Shown: positions 18,034-26,562, counted from the stretch's first letter. The stretch is 52,997 nucleotides of DNA from Desulfosudis oleivorans (GCA_020723305.1 DYJC01000027.1:1-52997); one strand, 5' to 3'. The notes: generated by a model not told the origin, from the sequence alone. Made by a program: numbers and translations.

Positions 18034-19926
18034 TTATCGATAGCTTTCTTCAACAATGATTTCGCTTGCAGTCCTGATTTTTTTCAGCCAGGCATCAAAG
18101 GTTTCTCTTTTTTTGCTCATGGAAAGCTTGGCTGCGATTTTTTCCTTTTCTTTTTGAAAATCATCTGGATTTGGTTTCTTTCGATCAATGAACTCAATAG
18201 CATAATATTTTGATGCTCCCTGGATCACTTTTTCAGGACGCTGTTTTTTACTTGAAAGCAGAAACGCTGCATCAGTGAGCTCCTTTTCAGGGCCGATCTG
18301 AGGAACCGGATCATTCCGATTGAAAAAACCAGTTGTTATGACCTTCAGACCTTTTTTGTTGCTCTCCTGAGTCAGTGAGTTCTCCTTGCCGAGTGACTTT
18401 AAAAAGGTTTCCGCTTCTTTTGAAGCTTTCTGGCCTTTGAGTTTCTGAACCAGATTGGTTTTTACTTTTTCCGACACCGTTTGAAATTCGGCGACTTGCT
18501 GTGGGATTTTTCCTGTAACCTGGAGGAGATAATAGTTGCCTTCCAGTTCCAGAACATCGCTGATTTCCTTTTCCGGCAGATCAAAGGCTGCGGATGCAAA
18601 GTTTTCACGATCCCCTACATCCGCCGGGCCCTCGCTTTTTGTGAAAAAGTCTGTTTCAATGACTTTCAGGTTTCTGGATCCCGCCTCTTTCGACAGGTCA
18701 TCACCATCCAGCAGGGCATCAAAAAAAGATTCGGCCTCATCATAGGCAATATTTCTGGCTTTTTCTTCAATAAGGTTCCGGCGGATTTCCGGTTCTACCT
18801 CTGCCAGGGTCTTGGTCGTGGCTGGATAAATATTTTCAACCTTGATGATATGCCATCCGAATTGAGTTCGAACCGGATCACTGATCTCTCCGGGATTCAT
18901 GGAAAAGGCCTTATCGGAAAAAGGTTTGACCATGGCTTCTTTTACAAATTTACCCAGATATCCGCCTTTGTCTTTTGTGGAATCCTGAGAATATTTTTTG
19001 GCCAGCTCTGAAAACTCTTTTTTCCCTTCTCTTGCTTCTTTTGCAATACGATCTGCTTCTGTTTTTGTTTCTTCAACCTTTTCCGGCAACGCATTTTCAT
19101 CCAGACGGATGAGGATATGACGGGCCTCTACTGTTTTTTCAGCAGAATAGGTAGTCTGATTGTTATCATAGAATTCCTGAACTTCATCATTGGTAACCTG
19201 AATATCTTTTTTATAGGCTTCCGGTGAAAACCGCAGATACTTCACTTTTATTTTAGGATCTGTTTTATAGTTGTTTTTATTTTGTTCAAAATAGGCTTTG
19301 ACCTCTTCTTCTGTTGGTACAATGCCGGTATAGGTTTCCGGGTCAAACTGGACAACGTTGATATTCACGAGGGCATTTTCCCAGTCATACCATTCTTTTA
19401 CCTCCTCTTCCGATACGAGGATATTGCTGGTGATGAATTGCTGAAGTTTTTGTGCAAGCATCTGATCCCGCTGATCTTTTTCAAACCGCTCCGGAGAAGT
19501 GCCGACCCGTTTCAGCATTTTTTCGTAAATCACGGTGCTGAAAGAATTATTTTCCTTAAAAAACTGCATATCCTGAATCGTCCGGGTAAGTTCTTCATCT
19601 GAAATAATCAGGTTCAGCTTTTTGGCTTCCTGAAGAATTAATGTCCTTGTGATGACCTGATCCATGGCCTGTTGTTTCAGATTCATCATTTTAAGGATTT
19701 CATCGTTCAGATTGCTCCCAAACTGTTGCCGGACTCTTTGAAGCAGGTTGTTGTAAGTTTCCCGATAATCATCAACTGATATGGGCTGTTTATTCACTGT
19801 TGCCACTTTGGAGGCTTTCTGGGTCTTATATGATCCGAATGCCATGAAAATGAAGGCAACCACAATTGCCATGAGCAGTATTTTAATAATCCATGAAGAC
19901 GCGTTATCCCGCATAGCCTGAAGCAT
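18034..19926 (-). CDS. ppiD: Membrane-anchored peptidyl-prolyl isomerase PpiD
   Basis: PpiD is a periplasmic chaperone attached near the Sec translocon. The 630-residue protein has an uncleaved N-terminal helix (about 12-30) after MLQAMRDNASSW and a SurA_N-like helical chaperone part. A parvulin/PPIC domain follows at about residues 265-375 (EARHILIRL ... GYLGKF ... TQFGWHIIKVE). A second, degenerate parvulin-like segment and a C-terminal helical part follow. This is the standard PpiD plan. It helps outer-membrane and exported proteins fold, which suits the several large exported proteins here. The tRNA-Ala lies about 260 bp upstream on the other strand. Confidence 0.93.
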   Translation of the reverse strand: MLQAMRDNASSWIIKILLMAIVVAFIFMAFGSYKTQKASKVATVNKQPISVDDYRETYNNLLQRVRQQFGSNLNDEILKMMNLKQQAMDQVITRTLILQEAKKLNLIISDEELTRTIQDMQFFKENNSFSTVIYEKMLKRVGTSPERFEKDQRDQMLAQKLQQFITSNILVSEEEVKEWYDWENALVNINVVQFDPETYTGIVPTEEEVKAYFEQNKNNYKTDPKIKVKYLRFSPEAYKKDIQVTNDEVQEFYDNNQTTYSAEKTVEARHILIRLDENALPEKVEETKTEADRIAKEAREGKKEFSELAKKYSQDSTKDKGGYLGKFVKEAMVKPFSDKAFSMNPGEISDPVRTQFGWHIIKVENIYPATTKTLAEVEPEIRRNLIEEKARNIAYDEAESFFDALLDGDDLSKEAGSRNLKVIETDFFTKSEGPADVGDRENFASAAFDLPEKEISDVLELEGNYYLLQVTGKIPQQVAEFQTVSEKVKTNLVQKLKGQKASKEAETFLKSLGKENSLTQESNKKGLKVITTGFFNRNDPVPQIGPEKELTDAAFLLSSKKQRPEKVIQGASKYYAIEFIDRKKPNPDDFQKEKEKIAAKLSMSKKRETFDAWLKKIRTASEIIVEESYR

Positions 19927-20141
19927 ATTTTTTCCTTTTATCTCTTAGGTTGATTGTATTCTTATCTTAAATTCCGGTACAGCCGGATCATAATCTCCAT
20001 TGAAAACGCTAAATTCATATTTTTTATCGAAGGGTTTGTCAACAATGACTTGTTCTCTTTTGAAAAAACCGGATGTATCTTCTTTTCACATCATGAAAAA
20101 GAAAATCGCATAATATAAAAAAATCAGGCAGAATTTAGGTG

Positions 20142-20171
20142 TTGACACCCTCGCTTTGTTTTTGGTAAGCA
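20142..20171 (+). promoter_or_regulatory. Promoter of tRNA-Ala
   Basis: TTGACA at 20142-20147 and TAAGCA near 20166, about 18 bp apart, form a plausible sigma70-type promoter 12 bp before the tRNA start. The -35 box is perfect and the -10 is moderate. Confidence 0.55.
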
Positions 20172-20182
20172 TCCTCATTCGT

Positions 20183-20258
20183 GGGGTTGTAGCTCAGTTG
20201 GGAGAGCGCATGACTGGCAGTCATGAGGTCAGGGGTTCGATCCCCCTCAGCTCCACCA
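20183..20258 (+). tRNA. tRNA-Ala (anticodon GGC)
   Basis: A 76-nt cloverleaf with encoded CCA. The acceptor stem GGGGTTG pairs with CAGCTCC (two G-U pairs). The D-arm is AGCTCAGTTGGGAGAGC, the anticodon stem-loop is centred on GGC at 20216-20218, and the T-arm is GGGGTTCGATCCCC. The GGC anticodon reads GCC/GCU alanine codons. Confidence 0.98.
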
Positions 20259-20533
20259 CAATTCTCAATACCATTCAAATGCCGGGTTCTTTTTTTTCTA
20301 TTTCGATTTTACGGTTTTAATTCCAAAGCAAATTCCAATTTTATTGGGGCACTGAATGGTTGGTTCGGGCTCTTATCTGCAATTTCTGTTTTTTCATGAT
20401 TTTTTTCAAAGCTTTTTTTATGAAAAGTATGACCAAAATGGCAATTGCGATAGAAGAGATCGGATGGAATGAATATGAAACCCAATGTAAAATCAGTGTA
20501 CGAAAACCCAACATGTCATACAAGGGAAGCTGC

Positions 20534-21280
20534 ATGAACTTCGGTATCCCTGAATATGCTTGCGCCGGTTATTGTCCGTTATGCAGGAAAACCCATTTTC
20601 TGGAACAGGGAGATGCACGTCAGCATTGTTTTGGGTTAATGAAAACCTTTGAGCAGAAAGGCCGGATCGATTTTCATGTTTCGGACGATCTGGCAGATTC
20701 TCGATTATCTCTGGATTATCTTTTCGGCGAAGCCAGGGGGCAGATGTTCGGTGTGCTGGAGTGTAAAGATTCTGCGGGTGAGATTACAGTCCTGAAGGCC
20801 TTTTCCGGTCAGTACAACGGCATCTGGGAGGTGGAGGGCTGGGCACCGCCTTTTTTGGATGTAGAATGTTTTGATTCACTGGTATTTGACGTTGACCGGC
20901 AGATCAAGGAGCTGGGAAATCGGATTGCCGGGCTGACAGAAGGGAAGGAACGGCTGCGGCTCGCAGATCAGCGGAAAAAATTGTCTCAGCGTCTGATGAA
21001 AGAGATCCATGCGCTTTACCATGTCCGCAATTTCCGATCAGAAGTGAAACCACTTTCGGATTTTTTCCCTAACGGAATTCCGACCGGTGCCGGTGATTGT
21101 TGCGCACCCAAGCTGCTGAATGATGCAGCAAAGAGAAGCCTGATCCCGGTGAGTCTTGCAGAATTTTACTGGGGCCGGCCAAACCGTTCCGGAACCCGTC
21201 AGCATAGGAATTTTTATGCTGCCTGCGCGGAAAAGTGCCGGCCCATTCTCGGGTTTATGCTGTGCGGGGTTACCTCATAA
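20534..21280 (+). CDS. N-terminal partner domain of a large RluA-type pseudouridine synthase
   Basis: This protein matches the N-terminal half found in long (~550-residue) RluA-family synthases of other proteobacteria. It has a Cys-rich start (CAGYCPLCRKTHF), GQMFGVLECK ... AFSGQY ... PPFLDVE, a coiled-coil stretch, and the conserved end GAGDCCAPKLLNDAAK ... AEFYWG ... CRPILGFML. Here it is a separate gene whose stop is one base before the synthase ATG. I chose the ATG at 20534, with AAGGGAAG four bases upstream, because the longest frame needs a TTG at 20360. Its molecular role is unknown. Fusion elsewhere implies it works with the synthase, perhaps in substrate choice. Confidence 0.8.
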   Translation: MNFGIPEYACAGYCPLCRKTHFLEQGDARQHCFGLMKTFEQKGRIDFHVSDDLADSRLSLDYLFGEARGQMFGVLECKDSAGEITVLKAFSGQYNGIWEVEGWAPPFLDVECFDSLVFDVDRQIKELGNRIAGLTEGKERLRLADQRKKLSQRLMKEIHALYHVRNFRSEVKPLSDFFPNGIPTGAGDCCAPKLLNDAAKRSLIPVSLAEFYWGRPNRSGTRQHRNFYAACAEKCRPILGFMLCGVTS

Positions 21281-21281
21281 A

Positions 21282-21929
21282 ATGGATCAGAAGAGCCTGG
21301 ATCTGGAGATTATTTACCAGGATTCCGCGATTGTGGTGGTCACCAAACCCGGAGGGCTTCTGTCTGTTCCGGGCCGGGGGCCGGATAAGCAGGAGTGTGT
21401 TGTCTCCCGGTTACGTCGGATATTTCCCGGTTGTATCCCCCAGCCATCTGTGCACCGGCTGGATATGGACACATCCGGGCTGATGGTTCTGGCATTGACA
21501 ACCGATGCCCATCAACATCTTTCCCGGCAGTTTCAGAACCGTACGGTAAAAAAAAACTATTTGGCTTTGCTGGACGGTGTCATTGAAAAAGAAGAAGGGG
21601 AAATCCAACTGCCTTTCCGGCTGGATATTGCCAACAGACCGTATCAGATCTATGATCCAGTCCATGGTAAATGGGGAATCACCCTCTGGCGGAAAGAATC
21701 AGTTGAAAACCAGCAGACCCGGATACGGTTTACTCCAATCACCGGCCGGACGCATCAGCTCAGGGTTCATGCATCCCATCCCCTGGGATTAGGTTGCCCT
21801 ATTGTGGGTGACCGGCTCTATGGCCGTGGCAAACCCGGTGATTGTCTGCTGCTGCATGCTTCCTTCCTGAGTTTTGAACATCCGGAAAGTCATGAAATTC
21901 TTTGTTTTGAATCTCTTCCGTTGTTTTAA
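21282..21929 (+). CDS. RluA-family RNA pseudouridine synthase
   Basis: This enzyme isomerises uridine to pseudouridine in rRNA or tRNA. It contains VVVTKPGGLLSVPG and the catalytic motif HRLDMDTSGLMV with the nucleophilic Asp. It also has NYLALLDG, TGRTHQLRVH and PIVGDRLYG, all standard RluA motifs. The 215-residue core lacks an S4 domain. It starts one base after the preceding gene (TAA A ATG) with no strong ribosome site, so translation is probably coupled. Whether it modifies 23S position 746/tRNA 32 (RluA type) or another site cannot be decided by eye. Confidence 0.93.
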   Translation: MDQKSLDLEIIYQDSAIVVVTKPGGLLSVPGRGPDKQECVVSRLRRIFPGCIPQPSVHRLDMDTSGLMVLALTTDAHQHLSRQFQNRTVKKNYLALLDGVIEKEEGEIQLPFRLDIANRPYQIYDPVHGKWGITLWRKESVENQQTRIRFTPITGRTHQLRVHASHPLGLGCPIVGDRLYGRGKPGDCLLLHASFLSFEHPESHEILCFESLPLF

Positions 21930-22001
21930 AGAAATATCAAATCAGAAAAAAGAGGATTGTAAAAATGGAATCGGTCATACAGGGAGGAAGTTGTTACTTC
22001 A

Positions 22002-22352
22002 TCAATGCTGCTTTATATTACGGTTGACCGTGTCAATGATGGTTTTGATTGAGGATGGCTTTGTCAGAACCGCATCAAAATTTTTTTTGTCAATCAGCCA
22101 TGGGGTTCCGGAAAGCCCTACAACCGGTGTAAGTCTTTTTTTGGATTGCCGGATATGCTTGATGACATCGTTCCCATCCAGTCCGGGCATTCGGATATCC
22201 GTTATCACCATATCATAATTGGATTCATCAAATTTCCGGATTCCCTCAAGGCCGTCCAGGGCTGTTTCAACATGATACCCATATTTGGACAGGACCTTGG
22301 CCAGCAGCGTGCCGATAGCTTGTTCGTCATCAATCACCAGGATATTGTACAT
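22002..22352 (-). CDS. Stand-alone response regulator receiver domain
   Basis: The 116-residue CheY-like protein has the acidic pair Asp8-Asp9, phospho-acceptor Asp52 (ITDIRMPGLDG), the Ser81-Thr83 region (LSGTP) and Lys98 (LTKP). No output domain follows. It must signal through protein contacts. The partner kinase is not adjacent, so the pathway is unknown. It converges with the RluA gene. Confidence 0.93.
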   Translation of the reverse strand: MYNILVIDDEQAIGTLLAKVLSKYGYHVETALDGLEGIRKFDESNYDMVITDIRMPGLDGNDVIKHIRQSKKRLTPVVGLSGTPWLIDKKNFDAVLTKPSSIKTIIDTVNRNIKQH

Positions 22353-22437
22353 GGGTTTGATTCCTCAAGGATTTTTGATTATTTTGCATTTTGTTTATTC
22401 AGTGTAGCCTACGAATAATGGATTCAATTGGGTTTGT

Positions 22438-22485
22438 CAACAATATATTGTGGGGAATAATTAATAAACTACTCTATATAGTGTA
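22438..22485. promoter_or_regulatory. Paired NrdR boxes
   Basis: ACAATATATTGT is centred at 22445.5 and ACTCTATATAGTGT at 22477.5. Both fit the NrdR palindrome acaCwAtATaTwGtgt. The 32-bp centre spacing is about three helical turns, the known arrangement of NrdR operators upstream of ribonucleotide reductase genes. The downstream gene is nrdD, so dATP/ATP-responsive repression is the natural reading. Confidence 0.8.
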
Positions 22486-22510
22486 TTCAATTTGCGGCTG
22501 GATCATGTTC

Positions 22511-22563
22511 CGGGAAAAGCCGGCTGCATGGAAAAAAAACATTTCACAAGTTGGCTTTTCCCG
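22511..22563. promoter_or_regulatory. 11-bp perfect inverted repeat in the nrdD leader
   Basis: CGGGAAAAGCC (22511-22521) and its exact complement (22553-22563) are separated by 31 nt. In RNA this would form a long-looped hairpin downstream of the NrdR pair and about 290 nt before nrdD. It may be a leader structure. I could not match it to a known riboswitch. Confidence 0.4.
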
Positions 22564-22657
22564 CGTAAGCACTTTTATATCAAGGGGGATCGAATTTTTT
22601 TTATGCATACCGGTCTGATATATCTGCTGTATTTTTTATTGAACTTATCAAAAAACT

Positions 22658-22852
22658 CTACATATTGAATTTTCTAATTGACACATAACAATATATTGTG
22701 CTATCAGTTTTTCTCACCACATCAAGAGTTTTCTCTTGGATTTCCGTATTATAAGCAGGATTCATGATCACTATTTTTGTTTGACTGGCGTGCTGTTTCA
22801 CGTATTCCTCGATAGATTTGAAAAACGAAATGTACTGCAAAGGACAGCGCAA
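22658..22852 (-). pseudogene. Possible gene fragment (Spherulin4-like segment)
   Basis: On the minus strand a 64-residue frame reads like part of a real protein: IEEYVKQHASQTKIVIMNP, a short gap, then TIYCYVSIRK. The IxNP ... GYVS-type pattern resembles the spherulation-specific family 4 barrel. The frame would start inside the nrdD start codon and has no ribosome site, so it is at most a remnant. The resemblance is weak. Confidence 0.25.
22686..22701. promoter_or_regulatory. Third, isolated NrdR-like box
   Basis: ACAATATATTGT recurs at 22688-22699, identical to the first box and about 150 bp before the nrdD ATG. With no partner at 31-32 bp it is a weaker candidate. It could still support looping or multi-site binding. 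Confidence 0.55.
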
Positions 22853-25008
22853 TGTTTGAAAAAATTAAAAAACGGGATGGCAGGGTTCTTGAGTTCGATT
22901 CTTCCAAGATAACAAACGCGATTGCCAAGGCTGGTATGGCTAGCGGCGAATTCGGGGAGCGGGATGCAAAAAAACTGACACTTCGGGTACTCACCTTGGC
23001 TCATGAACTTCGTCTGGGTGTGATACCGATGGTTGAGGAAATCCAGGATATCGTTGAAAGAGTGCTGCTTGACTCGACCTTTTTTAAAACGGCAAAAGCC
23101 TATATCATCTATCGGGAACAGCATAACCAGATTCGAAACATCACCACAAAGGCCAGTGTGGATCTTGTGGAAAACTATATCCAGAAGATGGATTGGAAAA
23201 TCAAAGAAAACAGCAATATGAGCTACTCCCTTCAGGGGCTCAACAACTATATCTCTTCGGATGTAACTTCCGAATACTGGCTGAACCGGATCTATCCGCC
23301 GGAGGTCAGAAGGGCCCACAAGAGCGGGGATATTCATATCCATGACCTAAGCCTTCTTTCGGTTTATTGTGTTGGATGGGACTTGCAGGATCTTCTCCGG
23401 CAGGGATTCAAGGGAGTTGCCGGCAAGGTGGAGAGTGCGCCGCCCAAACATTTTCGGTCGGCCCTGGGCCAGATCGTGAATTTTTTCTACACACTTCAGG
23501 GAGAGGCGGCAGGCGCTCAGGCCATATCCAATTTCGACACGCTACTGGCTCCGTTTGTCCGGTATGATGGTCTTACCTTTGACGAGGTGAAACAGGCCAT
23601 GCAGGAGTTTGTTTTCAACATCAACATTCCGACCAGGGTCGGGTTCCAGACTCCGTTCACCAATCTCACCATGGATCTCGAAGTGCCTTCTACCCTGAAA
23701 GATCATCCGGTGATTATCGGTGGGAAAGAACAACCGGAAACCTATTCGGAATTCCAGCCGGAGATGGATCTGATCAACCGGGCGTTTGCCGAGGTAATGA
23801 TGGAAGGGGATGCCAAGGGACGGGTATTCACCTTTCCGATTCCAACATACAATATCACGGAAGATTTTGACTGGGACAATCCAAACCTGGATATGATCTG
23901 GAAAATGACCGCAAAATATGGGATCCCCTATTTTTCTAATTTTATCAATTCCGATATGTCGCCGGAAGATGCAAGGTCTATGTGTTGCCGACTGCGCCTT
24001 GACAACCGGGAGCTCATGAAAAGGGGAGGCGGTCTTTTCGGAGCCAACCCGCTTACCGGCTCCATCGGTGTTGTGACCATCAATCTGCCGCGAATCGGAT
24101 ACCTGGCAAAAGATGAAACCGATTTCTTTGCCCGTTTATCCGATATGGTGGAAATCTCCAAGCAGAGCCTGATCATCAAACGGAAAATACTGGAGTCTTT
24201 CACGGAAAACAACCTCTATCCCTACTCCAAATTTTATCTGAGGGATATCAAAAAGCGGTCGGATAAATACTGGAAAAATCATTTTTCCACAATTGGAATC
24301 ATCGGCATGAACGAGGCGTGTTTAAATTTTCTGGGCGAAAATATCGGCAGCCAGGCAGGAAGGGATTTTTCCCTTCGAGCCATGGATTTCCTGCGGGAAC
24401 GGATATCCATTATTCAGAATGAAACCGGCGATATCTACAACCTGGAGGCCACACCTGCGGAAGGAACTTCCTATCGTCTGGCCATGCTGGATAAAAAGCT
24501 TTACCCGGAAATCATCTGTATGAATCAGGAAGGATATGAGAAGAACGAAGATCCTTTTTATACAAACTCCACTCAGCTTCCGGTCAACTATACGGATGAT
24601 GTTTTTGAAACCCTGATGCTGCAGGATGAACTGCAGACCAAATACACCGGCGGAACCGTGCTTCACATTTTCCTGGGAGAACAGATATCGGATATTGAAA
24701 CCACAAAAGCAATGGTCCGGAAGGTTGCAAGCAATTTCAGGCTTCCCTATTTTACCCTGACCCCGACCTTCAGTGTGTGCCCATCCCATGGGTATATCAG
24801 CGGCGAGCACGAAAAATGCACCATCTGTGATCATGAAACAGAGGTGTATTCCAGGGTTGTCGGGTATCTGCGGCCGGTCAAGCAATGGAACAACGGCAAA
24901 CAGACCGAGTTCGGTATGCGCAAAACCTACAGCGTGGATGTCAGGGAGGAAGTGCCATTCCTGACAGAAATGTTTTCTGCTGAGATAGCGGAAAAAAAAG
25001 CCGTATAG
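22852..25008 (+). CDS. nrdD: Anaerobic ribonucleoside-triphosphate reductase
   Basis: NrdD is the class III, glycyl-radical ribonucleotide reductase that makes dNTPs without oxygen. The 718-residue protein opens with an ATP-cone (KIKKRDGRVLEFDSSKI). It then has the ten-stranded barrel core with ALGQIVNFFYTLQGE and GGGLFGANPLTGSIGVV. Near the end are a zinc site (CPSHGY ... CTIC) and the glycyl-radical loop RVVGYLRP, with Gly671 as the likely radical residue. The ATP-cone gives allosteric activity control, which matches the NrdR boxes upstream because NrdR also has an ATP-cone. The start has an AAAGGA site. nrdG follows 86 bp downstream. Confidence 0.97.
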   Translation: MFEKIKKRDGRVLEFDSSKITNAIAKAGMASGEFGERDAKKLTLRVLTLAHELRLGVIPMVEEIQDIVERVLLDSTFFKTAKAYIIYREQHNQIRNITTKASVDLVENYIQKMDWKIKENSNMSYSLQGLNNYISSDVTSEYWLNRIYPPEVRRAHKSGDIHIHDLSLLSVYCVGWDLQDLLRQGFKGVAGKVESAPPKHFRSALGQIVNFFYTLQGEAAGAQAISNFDTLLAPFVRYDGLTFDEVKQAMQEFVFNINIPTRVGFQTPFTNLTMDLEVPSTLKDHPVIIGGKEQPETYSEFQPEMDLINRAFAEVMMEGDAKGRVFTFPIPTYNITEDFDWDNPNLDMIWKMTAKYGIPYFSNFINSDMSPEDARSMCCRLRLDNRELMKRGGGLFGANPLTGSIGVVTINLPRIGYLAKDETDFFARLSDMVEISKQSLIIKRKILESFTENNLYPYSKFYLRDIKKRSDKYWKNHFSTIGIIGMNEACLNFLGENIGSQAGRDFSLRAMDFLRERISIIQNETGDIYNLEATPAEGTSYRLAMLDKKLYPEIICMNQEGYEKNEDPFYTNSTQLPVNYTDDVFETLMLQDELQTKYTGGTVLHIFLGEQISDIETTKAMVRKVASNFRLPYFTLTPTFSVCPSHGYISGEHEKCTICDHETEVYSRVVGYLRPVKQWNNGKQTEFGMRKTYSVDVREEVPFLTEMFSAEIAEKKAV

Positions 25009-25094
25009 AGAATCGAACCAGACCGCTTGAATAATATTGTTACACAGGATCATGATCCATGCGGTCTGCCCTGTCAATGGGTCGGTGAGATATT

Positions 25095-25793
25095 ATGATT
25101 TTCGGCGGCTTTCAAAAAACCTCACTTATCGATTATCCCGGAAAAGTCAGTTGTGTGATTTTCCTTTCAGGATGCAACCTGACCTGTCCATATTGTCACA
25201 ACCCTGAACTGGCAAAGGGTGAAGGCCCGTTTCCTTCTTTTCTGACGGAAGCGTGGGTGATCGATTTTCTGAAAAAACGGATCGGGCTGCTGGATGGTGT
25301 CGTGATTACAGGCGGTGAGCCGACACTTTCACGGGATATTTTCCCATTATGCCAAAAAGTAAAAGAGATGGGTTTCAAGGTAAAGCTGGATACCAATGGA
25401 ACCAATCCGGATGTGATCCTCCAATTGATTGAAAAGCAGCTTGTCGATTATCTGGCCATGGACATCAAGACCGATCCAAACGCCTACTCTCCTGTTTTTT
25501 CAAAGACGCCGGTTTCAGGCCGTATTCTAACAAACATCAAGGTTCTGATGGATTCCAGCGTACCTTATGAATTCCGGACAACCTGCGTCAAACCATTGTT
25601 TGATGAAGCGATATTGAAAGCCGTGTTACAACAGATACAGGGTGCGCGGCGATATGCTCTGCAACGATTTCATTTTACAAAAATACTGAACCCTTCTTTC
25701 TTTGAGAATCAGAATTGCGGGTTTTCCGAAGATGAGCTTCAAACCTTCCGGGAGATTGCATCCCAATATGTTCAGGAATGCATCGTCCGGTAA
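25095..25793 (+). CDS. nrdG: NrdD-activating radical SAM enzyme
   Basis: This enzyme uses S-adenosylmethionine and a [4Fe-4S] cluster to create the glycyl radical on NrdD. The cluster motif is Cys27-x3-Cys31-x2-Cys34 (GCNLTCPYCHNPEL), followed by VVITGGEPTL and a partial TIM barrel. The 232-residue length fits the TIGR02495-type activase common in anaerobes rather than the shorter E. coli form. It is 86 bp downstream of nrdD and almost certainly cotranscribed. Confidence 0.94.
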   Translation: MIFGGFQKTSLIDYPGKVSCVIFLSGCNLTCPYCHNPELAKGEGPFPSFLTEAWVIDFLKKRIGLLDGVVITGGEPTLSRDIFPLCQKVKEMGFKVKLDTNGTNPDVILQLIEKQLVDYLAMDIKTDPNAYSPVFSKTPVSGRILTNIKVLMDSSVPYEFRTTCVKPLFDEAILKAVLQQIQGARRYALQRFHFTKILNPSFFENQNCGFSEDELQTFREIASQYVQECIVR

Positions 25794-25824
25794 ATCGCGG
25801 AGATGAAAAAATCCTCCGTAGCGG

Positions 25825-25867
25825 CCGCTCCATGAATCATTTTAAGGCTGCGCCGTTCAAACTCTTG
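25825..25867 (+). repeat. 43-bp direct repeat, left copy
   Basis: The sequence starting CCGCTCCATGAAT and ending TTCAAACTCTTGG recurs at 28263-28305 with four differences, in the same orientation. The two copies enclose the AbiE and PIN/Phd modules. No open frame is associated with it. Confidence 0.8.
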
Positions 25868-25918
25868 GGAGGAGTTTTCAATTGCCATATTTCTCTTGAC
25901 GGGGGGTGTCCATATATG

Positions 25919-25958
25919 AGATACACATAATTAACAAAAATGTTAATTATGTGTATCT
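25919..25958. promoter_or_regulatory. 18-bp perfect palindrome operator of abiE
   Basis: AGATACACATAATTAACA is followed after AAAA by its exact complement, ending 1 nt before the abiEi ATG. A TTGACG-like -35 lies at 25,897, so the palindrome covers the -10 and start region. AbiEi proteins are known to repress their own promoter through inverted repeats. This is the expected binding site. Confidence 0.85.
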
Positions 25959-25959
25959 G

Positions 25960-26562
25960 ATGAAAGCTTTTGATCTATCGAAAATTCGCAAACCCTTTTT
26001 CGGTTACGAAGAAATTGCGCGTGTGCGCGGCATCAGCACGGCTTCCGCAAAAGTGACAGCCGGCCGGTATGTTCGGGAGGGGATTTTGTTACGTCTGAAA
26101 CGAAATCTCTATGTGTTGAGGCAAACGTGGGATGTCGCGATCATGGCCGATAAATTCAGACTAGCCAATCTGGGACAATCACCCTCATATATATCCTTGG
26201 CAACGGCTTTGGACTACTATCAGGTTACGTCCCAGATGCAACGGGCATTTTTTGAATCTGTAGCCGTCAAGCGGACCCGGGAAATTCAGGTTGATGGAAG
26301 TGTATTTCGCTATGTCAAGATAGATCAAGCACTCTATTTCGGGTTTAGGAAAGAAAACGGCTTTTTCATCGCCACACCGGAGAAAGCCTTGATTGATGCA
26401 TTTTACCTGATGTCTCTGGGTCGCTATTCGCTGGATCTTTCCGCCGTGGATGGCGACAAATTGGACCAGGAAAATCTTCGTGACCTGAGTGCCCGTTTCC
26501 CAAAAAAAACCAGGAATTTATTGGAAAAATATGGATATCTTCCGGCGACACGAAGTATTTGA
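25960..26562 (+). CDS. abiEi: AbiEi-type antitoxin and autorepressor
   Basis: This is the antitoxin of an AbiE (type IV) toxin-antitoxin and abortive infection system. The 200-residue protein has an N-terminal winged helix (YEEIARVRGISTASAKVTAGRYVREGILLRLKRNLYVL) and a C-terminal domain typical of AbiEi proteins (FFIATPEKALIDAFYL). I chose the ATG at 25960. The longer frame from a GTG at 25906 would translate straight through the 18-bp palindrome, which is clearly an operator. It overlaps abiEii by about 30 bp, so translation is coupled. Confidence 0.88.
   Translation: MKAFDLSKIRKPFFGYEEIARVRGISTASAKVTAGRYVREGILLRLKRNLYVLRQTWDVAIMADKFRLANLGQSPSYISLATALDYYQVTSQMQRAFFESVAVKRTREIQVDGSVFRYVKIDQALYFGFRKENGFFIATPEKALIDAFYLMSLGRYSLDLSAVDGDKLDQENLRDLSARFPKKTRNLLEKYGYLPATRSI

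Larger units (their letters stand above)
22353..22851. other. Long nrdD leader region with NrdR-like boxes
   Basis: The 499 bp between the receiver gene and nrdD hold two NrdR-like boxes 32 bp apart (22,438-22,485) and a third at 22,686-22,701. They also hold an 11-bp perfect inverted repeat (22,511-22,563) and a possible minus-strand gene fragment (22,658-22,852). No gene with a good ribosome site is evident. Confidence 0.65.

Noticed and set aside
22528..22671. A 47-codon plus-strand frame in the nrdD leader (starts MEKKHFTSW)
   Set aside because: No ribosome site, overlaps the 11-bp inverted repeat, and no recognisable protein pattern.
22501..22850. Cobalamin or other known riboswitch in the nrdD leader
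   Set aside because: No B12 box or other known riboswitch core could be found by eye.
24322..25077. 251-codon minus-strand frame inside nrdD
   Set aside because: Antisense to nrdD; its length follows from the base composition of the real gene.
25906..25959. N-terminal extension of AbiEi from a GTG at 25906
   Set aside because: The extension is the translation of a perfect palindrome that is plainly an operator.
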